A stretch of 64,000 nt of DNA from Mytilus californianus (taxonomy: Eukaryota; Mollusca; Bivalvia; Mytilida; Mytilidae). The stretch spans positions 110,171,640-110,235,639 of the forward strand of contig NW_026262712.1 in assembly GCF_021869535.1 (NCBI RefSeq). The letters are read 5' to 3'. The translations under genes and the position numbers were made by a program. Below the pieces are notes generated by a model. It was given only the letters and a program-made list of their open reading frames with translations. It had not been told where the DNA came from and ran no database searches. Of the stretch, positions 29,807-41,597 are shown one piece after another. The stretch's first letter is position 1. Each line of letters begins with the position of its first letter.

Positions 29807-31609
29807 CTGTTATATATATATTAAACATTTGCCTTTGGCAATTCCTTATTTTACTATAATAGCCCGGTTGCAAAGGTTTAATACAATACTCTCGGACATT
29901 TCGCAAAGGATTGTTCTGAAGAAACAAAACTTCTTGTCCATTGAATGATCTTTTCTGACTAATAATTAAAGAAACTTTTTTCTTAAGGTCATTATTTTAA
30001 CTATTGTTAATCAATTTGTAATTTGGAAGGATTAATATAGTAAAAGCCATTTGCAACCACACCTGGAATTGATGATACATTTAATCAAAGTACTGAAGTA
30101 CTGAACATCGGATGACCGCAGGTTCTTGTGTATGGTCAAAAGCACATGTCACAGAAACAGATCACATCTCTATACCTGAAACTGAGGTTAATTTACAGAG
30201 ATTTTTTTTTCTGATACAAGTTTCTGCTTGGATGATGAATAAATGACAGGAAATTCAACCTCACCGTAATAACTATTATATTGTAGTGATACAAATCAGT
30301 ATACCTTAGACTATTATACTAATATAATAATAGTTCCTGAGAATACACTGGTTTGTTGTTATATATTATATTAATATTACGGTTGCATGTATATATAATT
30401 TTCATCTATTTGTATATCATTCTATTCTACTATTATTATAGTGCAGTGCAAGTGCATGGTGGACACTCTTCTGAAAAAAAAATCAAAGCCTTAAAGGCTG
30501 TAAAAGCAATTGCTGCCATGTTAATGTTTTGTGGACTTTTATTTTTCATCGATATATATAAGAATTAAACCTGACAGGACAGGAGTGTTGACTAATGAGA
30601 AGCAAGACGGTTTTAACTTTATATCAATAAAAGACTTTAGCAGGAAATCATTTTAAATATGTTTTATATTTCACAAGGAGACAACAAGTTTACCAGGCTA
30701 AAGTTGGGGTTAATTATACATGTGCTGAAACATATAACTAAAAAAAAAATCATTATGGATTATCCCCTGGTAGTGTTTGTAACTGGGCAATAATTTCCTT
30801 TATTGATTTAATTTTAACAATTTTCATAATTAATTTAAATTAACCATTCAGTTAAAACATTTCAACTTTCCAGACGCAAATGTTGAAAAACGGGCAAGAA
30901 ATAAAATATCTTACAAGACATAAACATGTAAAAAATAAATATATATTTCAGCTTACTTAAAATATTTTCAAAATGTTACTTTGACATCATTTCTTAAAAC
31001 TAAGTCCCAAACATAATTGCTCAGTTGATATGTGTCATCCTCATGCGATACGAGTTAACTATAATTCTGATGCAATCACGAAAAGGGGGGTCATCACAAA
31101 CAAACATGACATTAAATTGTCATTATACAAACAGCTCTATGTTGCTTAGATATTTATCAATTTTCAGGAAACATGTGAAATAAATTTCAGGTCCATTTCA
31201 TTATAGTGCCTAACAAGATTGTGTGAGGTAGACGAAATTGACCTTAAAACGATCGTATTGTCTTTTGATGTCCAAAAATAGGCAGATCGGACATATAAGG
31301 ACTTTATCTAATGACTACATAAATTTGGGATTTATTATTATTATAATATTCTAATGAAACTGAAAATTGTATTTTTTTGTTAGGATAAACAACAATTTTA
31401 CCTGGCGTAGCCGTGCGTAAAATGTTTTTCTGCATTTATCTTCGAAAAATGGCGTATTCAATAGAATAGAACGTTAATACAGTAAACTTTCTCTTTTTTC
31501 TCCGCAATGGGCTATCAAAAATAATTTATCTAATGTGTATGTGGAAAATTATGTGAAAAGATAAAAAGTGGCAATTGTTACCTTTCATACCTTTAGTTTC
31601 ATTCATATG

Positions 31610-31702
31610 CCGTTATTATTGTTGTTGTTACCAATTATGTAAATCAATTGTATCTGATTTTATGCCCTTTATGGGCCCTGTAATTTGGAAAATAAAAAAA
31701 AA
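31610..31702 (+). repeat. Possible LINE 3' tail
   Basis: TTATGCCCTTTATGGGCC, then CTGTAATTTGGAAAATAAA and an A-run resemble the 3' ends of mussel non-LTR elements as I remember them. There is no coding part next to it. Confidence 0.35.
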
Positions 31703-32722
31703 ATCTATTCATTGATAAAACGTAATATGGACTGGTCCAGTGTCCAGTTTGCAGGTCATTTAATTTATTGTACACAATCATGCACGCTCTGATTTAATCA
31801 ATATACTCGTACGAAAAAGCATGAACAGTTTGAAGGTAATCTAATAATAACTTAATCCAATCAAATTGCATAAGATTCAATAACAATGTCCAGTCCACAT
31901 CATAATGAGTAATAGGGGTAAACTGGGTAGGGAGAAAATGACAGATATTTCAAGTTAATATTTATGCAATAACGAATTAAAATTTGTCAACCAAAAGTTT
32001 TGCTACAATTTCAAAAACATGTCGTTCTGTATGGGTATAGTTTTCGGATCTTTCATTAGCGTATTTAAGGCTATAAAAAGTTTGGGCTTCAAAAGTTCAC
32101 ACAATTATTGACTTTATACAGAAAATTCGTCCTTGTAAAACATTTAATAGTTCACAAATGATACGCGATTTTAAAGTAAAATTATTTCTTAAAACACTGC
32201 AAAAAATTTCATTCATATTGATAAAGTGGTATCGTCATCAAGTGCGTTGAAATGAACAGTGGTATAGCAAACATCAAATTCCCTCACAAAAATGTTATCA
32301 CACACTATAGTAAGGGGAGTCAGTTAAGTTTGTTTATTTTTAGATTACAGGTAATCATTTGACACTACGTTTACAACCTGTGTGACCTGTGTAGTGATTT
32401 TGATTTTACGATAAATTCATGAATGAATGAACGATAATTTTATGAATGAACATGAGCACCTGACCTCTTTCTTAAACACTAATTAAACATATAAAACCGT
32501 ATTTAATAAGGAGATAATTCAGTCAAATTTTCAGTACTAAATCAACAACTGAAATGATTCCATTTTTTTATGAAACATCGTACGAACGGAGAACGGAATT
32601 GCAGGTATAAAAATGCACTTTTTTCCCTTGTAATGACCGCGGATCTATAATTTTTGTAGATCGGTTGAAATCCCAAAACTAATTTGCATAATGGAAATTT
32701 AGGCGATAGCAATACATCGGAT

Positions 32723-32736
32723 TGACCTCAAGGTCA
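32723..32736. promoter_or_regulatory. Everted AGGTCA-type half-site pair
   Basis: TGACCT and AGGTCA separated by CA form an everted repeat with 2-base spacing, resembling a nuclear-receptor half-site arrangement. No adjacent gene start is visible, so function is not supported. Confidence 0.15.
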
Positions 32737-33234
32737 TCCTCTGTAAAAATCGCTTCAAACACATAGTTCCCGTTTCTGTACACAGAACGATTGTTTTCCG
32801 GAATACATGTTACCTTCATCCGGTATGCTCGAGAAAAAAAGTTTAGAAAAAATGTTTTGATAAGAGACCTTACCGGAATTAAACATAGGCTTCATCGTGA
32901 GTATAAATAATATATTTGACCACCAAAATTCATATTTAATTTCTGAGAAATGCTGTGAATATATTTCAGACACATCTTTGATTTACCTTTACTTTGATTT
33001 TATGATCCCCATTTTAGATTTATTGCTAGCTTTCACAAGAGATGGCTGCACCACTACTAAAAAATTTATAAAAAACATTAACGGTGCCAACTTTTATGCA
33101 CCAGTTACGCATTTCGACAATTAGTGTCTCTGACGTGATGCTCGAAGTCGAAATATTTGAAACATTTGAAACTCCAAAACCTAATAAAAGGTTGGAAGAG
33201 CTTTTCTTGATTAACCTTCATCAGGACTGCTTAA

Positions 33235-33411
33235 GGATGTTAGCTACTCTGTTTCAAAATAACAAGCTTTTTAAAAGACTGTTATAAATTGATAGTATAT
33301 GATTAAAGAAACTAAAAAACCAGAAATTTTTTTTTAAAAGCACTACATGGATAAAACCAGAGGAATCCGAACATCTGACAAAAATTCAAAAACCCCAAGG
33401 AGCGAACATCC
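33235..33411. mobile_element. TTAA-flanked inverted-repeat element, 177 bp
   Basis: TTAA at 33231-33234, then GGATGTTAGCTAC; the right end GGAGCGAACATCC is followed by TTAA at 33412-33415. The right 85 bases match, inverted, the left end of the element at 14673-15058 (for example the GATAAAACCAGAGGA block). It is a short non-autonomous member. Confidence 0.8.
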
Positions 33412-33490
33412 TTAAAACCAAACATTTGAGAGGCTCGTTCGGGGGATGCTCTATGAACAAAACTGACTTTAAGACAAATACATCAAAGGT

Positions 33491-33886
33491 CATCTGACAA
33501 AGATATGATAATGCTTTATTTTGTTCCATCTGACAAAGATATGATAATGCTTTATTTTGTTCCATCTGACAAAGATATGATAATGCTTTATTTTGTTCCA
33601 TCTGACAAAGATATGATAATGCTTTATTTTGTTACATCTGACAGAGATATGATAATGCTTTATTTTGTTCCATCTGACAGAGATATGATAATGCTTTATT
33701 TTGTTCCATCTGACAAAGATATGTTAATGCTTTATTTTGTTCCATCTGACAAAGATATGTTAATGCTTTATTTTGTTCCATCTGACAAAGATATGATAAT
33801 GCTTTATTTTGTTCCATCTGACAAAGATATGATGATGCTTTATTTTGTTCCATCTGACAAAGATATGATAATGCTTTATTTTGTTC
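33491..33886 (+). repeat. 36-bp minisatellite, exactly 11 copies
   Basis: The unit starts CATCTGACAAAGATATGATA and ends ATGCTTTATTTTGTTC (36 bases). Eleven units fill 396 bases with a handful of substitutions (AAAG/AGAG, ATAA/TTAA/ATGA). Because 36 is divisible by 3 and the unit lacks stops in one frame per strand, both strands show open frames (12-residue repeats MIMLYFVPSDKD forward and MEQNKALSYLCQ reverse). No flanking coding sequence supports either. Confidence 0.97.
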
Positions 33887-34013
33887 CATCACAAGATTGA
33901 GGTATTAATGGACAATAGTAGTCTTTCTTATGAAAAACTCGTTGAAAAATAAAATCAAAAAGCTAAGTACTTCCTGAGATATAGTATTAACAAAAAAAGG
34001 ATTATGCAAATCT

Positions 34014-34900
34014 CTTATATTTATATTGGATACCTAAACTTGGTCGTCAAGATGTTCTGACCACCATTCTTTCTACAGTAAAAGGTGGCTTTAAGAAATA
34101 TTGTGATGAAGTTTATTCAGATATGGATTGTTAATAATTCTTAAGATCTACTCAAATCTTCCATCTTTACAATTTTGCTGAAATATCAAAACCTTTGATT
34201 TTCTACGTTTTACACTACTATTCTCATGTTCAATTAAAAGATTGACTACGTCGTCTTATTAAACAGAGCTCTCTATACAAAAATGAGAATCGTAGATTCA
34301 AAATCCCTGTTTTATGTCATGCAAAATCTTACTTTGTGAAGAATAACACTGATCGCACAACAAATACGCCGAAGACGGTTTTATCAAAATGCTGAACTTT
34401 TTGATCGACAACATATTTGTTGAGTTTGGTAGATTGATATATCAGCAGACCGTCGGTATCCCAAAGTCACTCCTAAACCACATGTAATTGAGTGCCTACA
34501 TTCATTTGTCCCAAATGAACTGTGATTAAGGATACTACCGAAAGCAGGAGGTCTGCTTATTATATTGACCTATATAGACACAGATTGACCACTTCAAACT
34601 AATATCCATGACAAACGTGATAATTCAAACTTTCCAATTATCAACTTCCCATTTTGTAGCAGTAATATACCCTCTTCTCCATCAAATACCGTGTACATAT
34701 ATATTATGTAACGCCCATGCTTTTTTACACTATACGAACTTCGTTAACATAGGTGATCTCCTTACACAAAACCCGCGTCAACAGAGCTTTCAGGAAAAAC
34801 AATTGAAATCGACACAATATAGGTTTTGCGGTCACTATCAAGAATTAGTTGATCGATACCATGTGTCGGTAACTCAACTCACCAGCGATATGTATGCATA
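34014..34900 (+). pseudogene. Degenerate reverse transcriptase remnant (Penelope-like type)
   Basis: Across several frames it reads LYLYWIPKL, ILSTVK, IKTFDF, SYFVKNNTD, then MLNFLIDNIFVEFGRLIYQQ and TVGIP, later NIHDKRDNSNFPIINFPF and SSNIPSSP. That is the WIPKLHK / FDFS / GIPMG / KRDDFNFPIVNFP series of a group of RT elements widespread in molluscs, probably Penelope-like. The catalytic YIDD box region is missing and there are many stops and frameshifts. It is dead; the clade is from memory. Confidence 0.65.
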
Positions 34901-35139
34901 CAAGAAGCCGAATACCATATCGACACACCAGACTTGCTCCTTGGGGAGTTCATGGGATTTCCTTAGTGTTTGTTTGTTACCTTGATTTGACTCTTTTTAA
35001 TTGATTTATGAGATTTGAACATCGGTGAACGACTATCGACTTCTAGCAAAAACTCTAAATATGTTTGAACATTGGGAAAAAGTGCTTGATGATCATATCA
35101 AAATGTTGAAAAGGTTAAAAAAAAAAGTACATAGGTAAA

Positions 35140-35325
35140 TAGCATTGTGGACCCAAAATTCCAAAAGGTTTTGCCAAATACAGCTAAGGTAATCTATTCC
35201 TAGGGTTGAAAATCCTTAGAATGTCGAAACATTTAAAGTTTGGTAAACAGCTAATTTATAATTATGACCATATCAATGATAATTCATGTCAAAACTGAAG
35301 TACTGACTACTGGGCTGGTGATGCC
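35140..35325 (+). repeat. Interspersed repeat R4, left part (split by hAT)
   Basis: From about CCAAAATTCCAAAAGGTTTT to CTACTGGGCTGGTGATGCC. It continues on the other side of the hAT element at 36683. The copy at 26262-26440 shows the joined form. Confidence 0.7.
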
Positions 35326-35503
35326 CAGGCGCGTAGCTGCCTTTACGAAAAAAATAATTTGCTTGCACTTTTTTTTCAAAAAAAAAATTCTGAAATTGAA
35401 TTACGGATAGTCTTTAGTCTTTACGGATTATCGTGTCGGGCGGTGTTTGTACTTATAACAAATATCGGATGTCGTTTTTAGCAGTGACTAATATAAGGAA
35501 CTA

Positions 35504-35730
35504 TATCCTTCAATATTTGCAAGCTTCTCAATCCTAGTTACAATACCAGTAACTACATCAACTACTGAACGGTTATTTAGTGCATTACGGCGACCGAAAA
35601 CTTATCTCCGTTCAACCATGGTACAGGACAGACTATCATACATGTTCACAGAGAAATGAATATAGACACCGAGAGAGTTCTGCGATCATTTGCTTTGGAA
35701 AAAAATACATATATGGACTTTGGATATTAA
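35504..35730 (+). pseudogene. hAT transposase C-terminal dimerisation domain (hATC)
   Basis: The frame reads YPSIFASFSILVTIPVTTST, then TERLFSALRRPKTYLRSTM and VQDRLSYM, matching the hATC signature PVTTatsERsFS-LrriKtyLRstM-q-RL. A TGA at 35657-35659 interrupts it; a shifted frame continues NIDTERVLRSFALEKN and ends DFGY-stop at 35730. The N-terminal BED finger and catalytic Asp/Asp/Glu parts are gone. Confidence 0.8.
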
Positions 35731-35991
35731 CTATACTTTAAGTCTTACATGTAGTATTAACATTTAAAGGGGCACTAGCTACGAGATATACAAAATTTAA
35801 TATAGGCTCAATACAATCACCTTGAAACCATCTTAGATTTATATCCTCTACTTATAAGTCAAGACTTTAAAGTGGCCGTTGGATTTCGTAATCCCAATGT
35901 CCGTTCGTTCAAAAGACTATCAATTCACCTGGGGTATCTGTGTACCAAATTACCTTCTGCCGTTGTCGTAGAAACCTCTTATTTGATTTGA

Positions 35992-36135
35992 AAATGACCT
36001 TCATGAGAAACACTACGGTTGTCTTGCAAGAAGCAGGACCTGATTACCCTTCCGGAGCACCGGAGGTCGCCACATTTTTTTCGGAGTCCCTGTTTGCATC
36101 TGTATTTTGTTTTCAATGTTGAATGTTTTTGTTTG
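35992..36135 (-). repeat. Partial copy of interspersed repeat R1, inside the hAT element
   Basis: GAAGCAGGACCTGATTACCC, then TTCCGGAGCACCGGAGGTC, is the reverse complement of the 3' block of the repeat at 12380-12611 (CTTCGGAACGG-AGGCAGAT region). Confidence 0.6.
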
Positions 36136-36682
36136 TTCTTTTGTGTCTTATCTGTTCCCGGGTTTGGCATGTGTCCATTGATTGCCCCTCTATTGATTAA
36201 CGCATCGGACGGTTGTCGACTCTTCGAAAATAGCAAGCAGCAAATTACGGAACTCGCTAGAATTTTACTATCGATTCATGAAAATCTGGTATAGTAAGAA
36301 ACAGATAGGGTATTTTTCATGTTCAAAGCAGTCACTGTAATTACTCATATGCCCGCGGAGCTTCCGTGGGATTCGCTTCCCTGTACCACCGTCTATTGTG
36401 CTGCCCTGGATCCCCGACTACGGTGCTACCTTGGACCAGCTGGGGACTTTGAGCGGTCCATAACCCCCGCCTCCCTTGCCGAATCAATATAAAGTCCACA
36501 AGTATTCACAAAATAGGAGTTTGGGCATGAAGGATTGATGTGAATTCATAAGCATGGCATATTGGGAAAATGCCAGAAAAAAATAATCATTTTCTGCATG
36601 AAATGGTCCAAAAAATTTGATTGCCTCGCTCCGCTTGGCGTTAGTCATGATTGCACTTTATTTTACTCCAGCTACGCCCCTG

Positions 36683-36860
36683 GTGCCCTTGGAGAGGAAA
36701 CATCCACCCAGTGGTTGTAAATAAACTCATCATAGATACCAGGCTTAAAAATTTTGTAAACCAGACGCGCGTTTCGTCCTCAAAAGACTCATCAGTGATG
36801 CTCGAATAAAAAAGTTTAAAAGGTCAAACAAAGTACGAAGTTGAAGAGCATTGGTGTTAA
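36683..36860 (+). repeat. Interspersed repeat R4, right part
   Basis: It resumes after the hAT with GTGCC (decayed target copy) and CTTGGAGAGGAAACATCC, then CTCATCATAGATACCAGG and GACGCGCGTTTCGTCC. I recognise the last two blocks from memory as frequent in mussels. Confidence 0.7.
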
Positions 36861-38790
36861 AGACAAATATAATTATTTCAAGGTACACCATAACTATGTG
36901 GCAGTTCAGACAAAACTGTGTAACTGGAAAAGTTAAGTACCGGTAGATATAGAAAGTAAAATACATTTTGTGTTTCAAATTGTTTTAATCTTTTTGGATT
37001 TTTTGATTAATTTTGTCATCACATCAGATGGAAAAAAAACCCTAATTTTATTTGATCAAAAAAGTTACATTGTTTAAATCATATATTGTTGTATAGATAT
37101 TTAATGTACCTCTACTGTATATATCAATCAATACAGTATACTATAGTTTTAACCTGAAGGGGAAAATCTTGAAGATTTTACCTGACTTAAGTTGTTTTTA
37201 CAGTTGGAGATCTAGTGTCAAAATACTACCTCTACTGTAAACACTGAACACTTGATCTTTTCAATGTTTATTCCGTTTTAGTAAGATTAGTTATAAATTC
37301 ACAAGAAAACGTTCTGGTCAATAGTAACAATTAAAATGAATAGAAAGAATGACAAAACTTCCAAATAAAGTTATTATTTTCCTCTTAAAATAGCAAATGA
37401 CGAGTACACCAGGCTATAGGAGTTTTGTAAAAAATTGATTTAAAATGTTGCTATGCGAATAAATTCCTGGAGTACCAACTTCAATTTACTTTTCCACTGA
37501 CTGTATACCTCTCTGAAACCTGTCAATTATCTGTATTTGTATGCAGCTAGATCAGAGAAGTTCAGGGTAAACATTCCAAAGGAATCGATTGATATCAGCA
37601 AAGATTTACACTTTTGAAATTAAGTTACAAAGCAAATTCAATTGGACCTTACCCCGATGAAAACATTGAATGCCAATAGATTAAGACTGCAAATACAAGT
37701 ACATGTACAGACATTGAGAAAGCATTTTCTTAAAACTGAACACCAAAAAAAAATAGTAAAAATCTGTTAACGGATAGCCTACTTTGAAAAAAAATATCCA
37801 TCTTTAATTTTTTAACCTTCACAGACACAACTTTTAAATTGTAATATTCAAGAAAAGACAATATTTCTTTTTTAAAAGTTCACGTGGCAAGAGCAGACCG
37901 GTGTACTAGAAAACTTAAGTGAGAAAAAAATAGGTATATTTGGGGAAATTGTAACTTGCCAAGGACTATATGGAGCACTCCGATAATCGGTGACCTGAAA
38001 GATCTTCAGATTTTGTACGAACGTGATTTTCTATTTTTTGTTATCAATATACAACAAAGATTAATTTTTTTTAAATTTCTGTTTCACAAGCAACTGATGC
38101 AATTATTTAGATAAATATTTATATAATGAGCGGAAAACATCGTGCATTTCTAATAAAACAGTTGAACAAATACGTTTTTGGAGATTCTTTCTGAATAATC
38201 ACGACTATTTCTGTTAATTGTTTTTCTTATTTTAAATTTAGTTAACCATTTAATACCAATTCTCTGTAATCATCAAAGTTTTAAACAAGAGGCTTGGCAC
38301 GCAAAGTCATGGATTTGTTCGATATTGTTATTATTTGATAACTATTATCAAATATTAAGAAAAAAAGGGTAATTTCCTTAGTTGGTATTATGGTTACCAT
38401 GGTAACAGTGATTACTATTTTTATAAACGATACATTCTCCTCACAACCATCAGTCTTTTAATATTTGAATTTTGTGCATACTTGTTCTTTATATATTGGC
38501 GGACTTTAAAAAAGCAACACACATTTTGGTGATTTTATTTACAAAATCATGATTAACCTTCATATAACTACTATTCATGTTTACAATACTTCTTCCGGTT
38601 TAGAAAAATTCATTACCTGACTTACCTGAGGTGATTGAACATATCAAATTTCTTAGAGCGATATTTGAAACCCATGAATGGTTCTTCGTGAAACATTTCT
38701 TAAAGTCCATATCCACACTCCCATCAGTAAAAAATGCTGCATTTCCATATTGCCGAGACTAAGCCATGAAAATCTTAATCGGGCTATAGG
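36861..38790. other. AT-rich intergenic stretch, nothing recognised
   Basis: No gene or known repeat seen. GGTTACCATGGTAAC at about 38392-38406 is a short perfect palindrome. TTGGCGGACTTTAAAAAAGC near 38498 could be an end of the Tc1-like element that follows, but no partner end was found. Confidence 0.55.
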
Positions 38791-39160
38791 AATATCGCAG
38801 GCAGGTAAACGAGACAATTTCACGTCAGAAAATCCTCTTACTGTCCTTACAACAGGCAGACGGGATTCTTTGATGACCACCCATGACCAGATCAATATGA
38901 AGTGACAACGCCACGTCAATAAAATTTGATTACGCGACGTCATTTGCGAGACATGCTAACGGCTGCAACGTCAACTGCTAATCAAGTCGTCCAATGTCAT
39001 GGCAGAAATATTCATGCCATATATTTTTCCCATATACGAAAATGCCAAAGAATCCAGTGCAGAAAAATATTTCAGGCCCTAAAGTTTAAACCGCATAAAT
39101 TCCAAAACACACATGCTAGACAGAACTGGTTGACATTGTTGTCAATCAATTAGGCGTTAA
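38790..39160 (+). pseudogene. Possible Tc1/mariner-type transposase N-terminal remnant
   Basis: Frames in this stretch read TGRRDSLMTTHDQ and, shifted, TRRHLRDMLTAATSTANQV. These resemble the GRPR-T...D-yI--l-HLRDRf-TA-sTA region of Tc1-like transposases found in molluscs. No catalytic Asp motifs are visible and frames are broken. The assignment rests on short similarity only. Confidence 0.45.
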
Positions 39161-39219
39161 TTACAGGCAGCCATTGCCTTCCACTGTGCCACATTCATTG
39201 ATAAGAGACAGTTAAGGTT

Positions 39220-40222
39220 GAGAATGGAAATGGGGAATGTGTCAAAGAGACAACAACCCGACCAAAGAGCAGAAAACAGCCCAAGACCACCAATGGGTCT
39301 TCAACACAGCGAGAAAATCCTGCTCCCGAAGGCGGGCTTCAACTGGCCCCTAAACAAAAATATGTACTAGTTCAGTGAAAATGGACGTCACACTAAACTC
39401 CGAAACATATAAATGAGCAAAATTAAAAAAACATACAAGACTAACAAAGGCCAGAGGCTCCTGACTTGAGACAGGCGCAAAAACGCGGCGGGGTTTAACA
39501 TGTTTTGTGAGATCTCAACCCTCCCCCTATACCTGTAGCTAATGTAGAATAAACAAACATACAGCAATACGCACAGTAAAACTCAGTTTAAAATAAGTCC
39601 GAGTCCGATGTCAGAATAGGTAACAGAAGAAACTAAGCAAAATGACAATGATACATAAATTAAAAAAGGACTAGTAGCAGTTACTGACATGCCAGCTCCA
39701 GACTTCAATTAATCTGATTGAAAGATTATGTCTTCATCATATGCAAATCAAGCACAATCCCCCCCGTTAGGGGTTTAGTATCATACCATCATAAAATATA
39801 TGAGAAGAACATAACCCGTATCATGCCAACAACTGGTTTTAGAATAAATGTGTTTATTTCCGATGCAAAGACCCTATGAGTGAATCAATATTAATTCCAA
39901 AATATGCCATCTTTAATGACCTGACAACAGTATCGTAACTATATCCCTTCTGAATAAGTCTGTTTAATGTGCACATCACATGATTTGAACATTAAACACG
40001 ACGTAATCAATTCAACTTTCGATTTCAACAATTTTTAGAAAATGAAGTAATGAATGAAATTTGTGTTTATACATTTATTTTACAAGAATAGCATTTTTAA
40101 AAATGAGAATTTAAAAGAATAATGTATTGTTGTGTTTTTAATGTCCGTCAGTATATAAGAAAAATTTCATCGGCAAAAAAAAGTACTTGGTAATAACACT
40201 ATACAAGATACCACAACTTATC
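39220..40222 (+). repeat. Interspersed repeat R5, about 1 kb, copy 1
   Basis: It starts GAGAATGGAAATGGGGAATG, contains GGCCAGAGGCTCCTGACTTG, GATCTCAACCCTCCCCCTAT and GACATGCCAGCTCCAGACTT, and ends near CACAACTTATCTAAA. I recognise it from memory as an abundant mussel repeat. Its last about 800 bases recur at 41595-42397 with roughly 97% identity by eye, and its first about 120 bases recur inverted at 42526-42646. Confidence 0.8.
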
Positions 40223-40802
40223 TAAAGTCATATGATACTTCATATTTAAAACAAACGTTGAATATAGTTTTTTTTGAAATTTTAGTATTATACCAGCTCA
40301 AATCGGTCAGTGCTATTCATTGGGTATGTATTTCAACGCAGTCTTTGTTGTAATAACTTCCAACACCTGTGAAATTTTAGAAATTTACCAGTTCATATCG
40401 CACATTACTATTTTTGTTAGAAGCATATTTATGCAGTCCCTGTTGTAAATACCTAACTGACGTCATGTTTTAAATTTTAGAATTGTACAAGCGTTGTCCG
40501 GTTTTAATTGTATAAATTTAAAGATTGTTATAGTTAAATCAGAATAGATTGATAGGATTCATTTTACATCATAATCATACTGATGAAGGATATCTGTTAT
40601 CCGAAATATTTATAGATACTCACATTTAATGTTTCCTTTTTTTTAATATTGGTGTTGTTTTGTACACTTTTTAGGCGTTTATATTTATATACACACATAA
40701 AATATAAAACATAATAAAATATACATTTTAAGAATATAATAAATATTTTCTTCTCAATAAAATATCATAGCAGATTTTGGCAGTGTAAAAGTAAACATTT
40801 TC
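40223..40802. other. Stretch between repeat R5 and LINE copy 1
   Basis: AT-rich, probably the LINE 3' untranslated region plus unknown sequence. It is present in unit 1 of the duplication only; unit 2 lacks it. Confidence 0.5.
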
Positions 40803-41597
40803 ATCACTAATTAAATTCCAAATTTATTGTCATCTGACATACTATAAAAATCATGACAAAAAGACTTAACATGACTAAACAAAACATCACGTAAATCTGC
40901 ATATAGTGGACAACTCAAAATTACATGTTTCTCATGTTCAATTGTATAATCGTTACAATTAAAACATATTCTATCATTAATAGGTAAGTTCTGATACCGG
41001 CCCGTTTCAATTTTAAGGGGCGCAACACCATAGCGAAATTTTGCAAAAGTGCTTCTATATTTCCCTGCAATATTTTTACAAATATAATTTTCTACCTTAA
41101 ATTCTGTTTTATACAATTTATAAGTACGTAGTTTGGCATATTCATTCGAAACCAACTTATCATACCATTCATTTTTATATAAATCAATAGCTAAGCATTC
41201 TTTATCATTAATTAAATTTTTAGTTAACAATATATCACAATTACAGTATGGTTCAAGATTATATTCTTTAAACTTAGTCATTACTCTGAAGCACCAATTT
41301 TTATTGGTTTATTTCCGTACTTATACGACCACATAAATACTCGTTTGATCAATCTTTCATTGTCAATTTTACAAAATCTGGACCATAATCTAAAAACAGC
41401 TGTCCATTGCTTTACATTTCATGGAATCCAGCCCATGTCACCATACATAGATAAGTTTGGTGTATATTTTCCTACATGTATAAAAAATCTCATTGCTCTG
41501 TTTTTAACTGCATTTATGAAAGAGAATTCTCTTGTTCTCCATATTGAAGCACCATAATCGATGACTGATCATACAAGTGCGTCAAAAGCTTTGTAAA
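40803..41597 (-). pseudogene. LINE C-terminal region, copy 1
   Basis: On the minus strand a post-RT region (DYGASIWRTREFSF, GKYTPNLSMYGDMGW) is followed, after a frameshift, by the 156-codon frame 40811-41281. That frame ends with FAKFRYGVAPLKIETGRY and the zinc finger CFNCNDYTIEHEKHVILSC (C-x2-C...H-x4-C). This is typical of non-LTR retrotransposon C termini. It is truncated at 41597, where repeat R5 copy 2 begins. It shares a TGA and a frameshift with LINE copy 2. Confidence 0.8.

Larger units (their letters stand above)
29153..33230. other. 3' UTR and intergenic AT-rich region
   Basis: Downstream of the stop codon. It holds a possible AATAAA (29674-29679), a weak reverse-strand exon candidate (29623-29806), a small AT inverted repeat (30269-30334) and a possible LINE tail (31610-31702). 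No gene or transposon with recognisable motifs is otherwise present. Confidence 0.6.
35326..36682 (+). mobile_element. hAT DNA transposon, internally deleted, 1,357 bp
   Basis: The left terminus CAGGCGCGTAGCTGCC and the inverted right terminus CTCCAGCTACGCCCCTG pair as terminal inverted repeats. The left flank GTGATGCC is an 8-base target copy; the right flank GTGCC is the same sequence minus three bases, after which the host repeat resumes CTTGGAGAGG. The only coding remnant is the transposase C terminus (35504-35730). A partial copy of repeat R1 lies inside at 35992-36135, and 36340-36490 is GC-rich without recognised content. Confidence 0.8.

Noticed and set aside
32723-32736. Nuclear-receptor response element
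   Set aside because: It is listed only as a low-confidence site; no promoter or gene start is nearby, and such pairs occur by chance.
33505-33900. 131-residue repeat protein (forward) and the reverse-strand counterpart
   Set aside because: The frame is a by-product of a stop-free 36-bp unit; nothing outside the array extends it and both strands are equally open.
34608-34985. 125-residue forward frame
   Set aside because: It is a shifted frame over the reverse transcriptase remnant; the meaningful readings are in the other frames.
38653-38943. 96-residue reverse frame
   Set aside because: The opposite strand carries the Tc1-like readings; the reverse frame looks like its antisense shadow.
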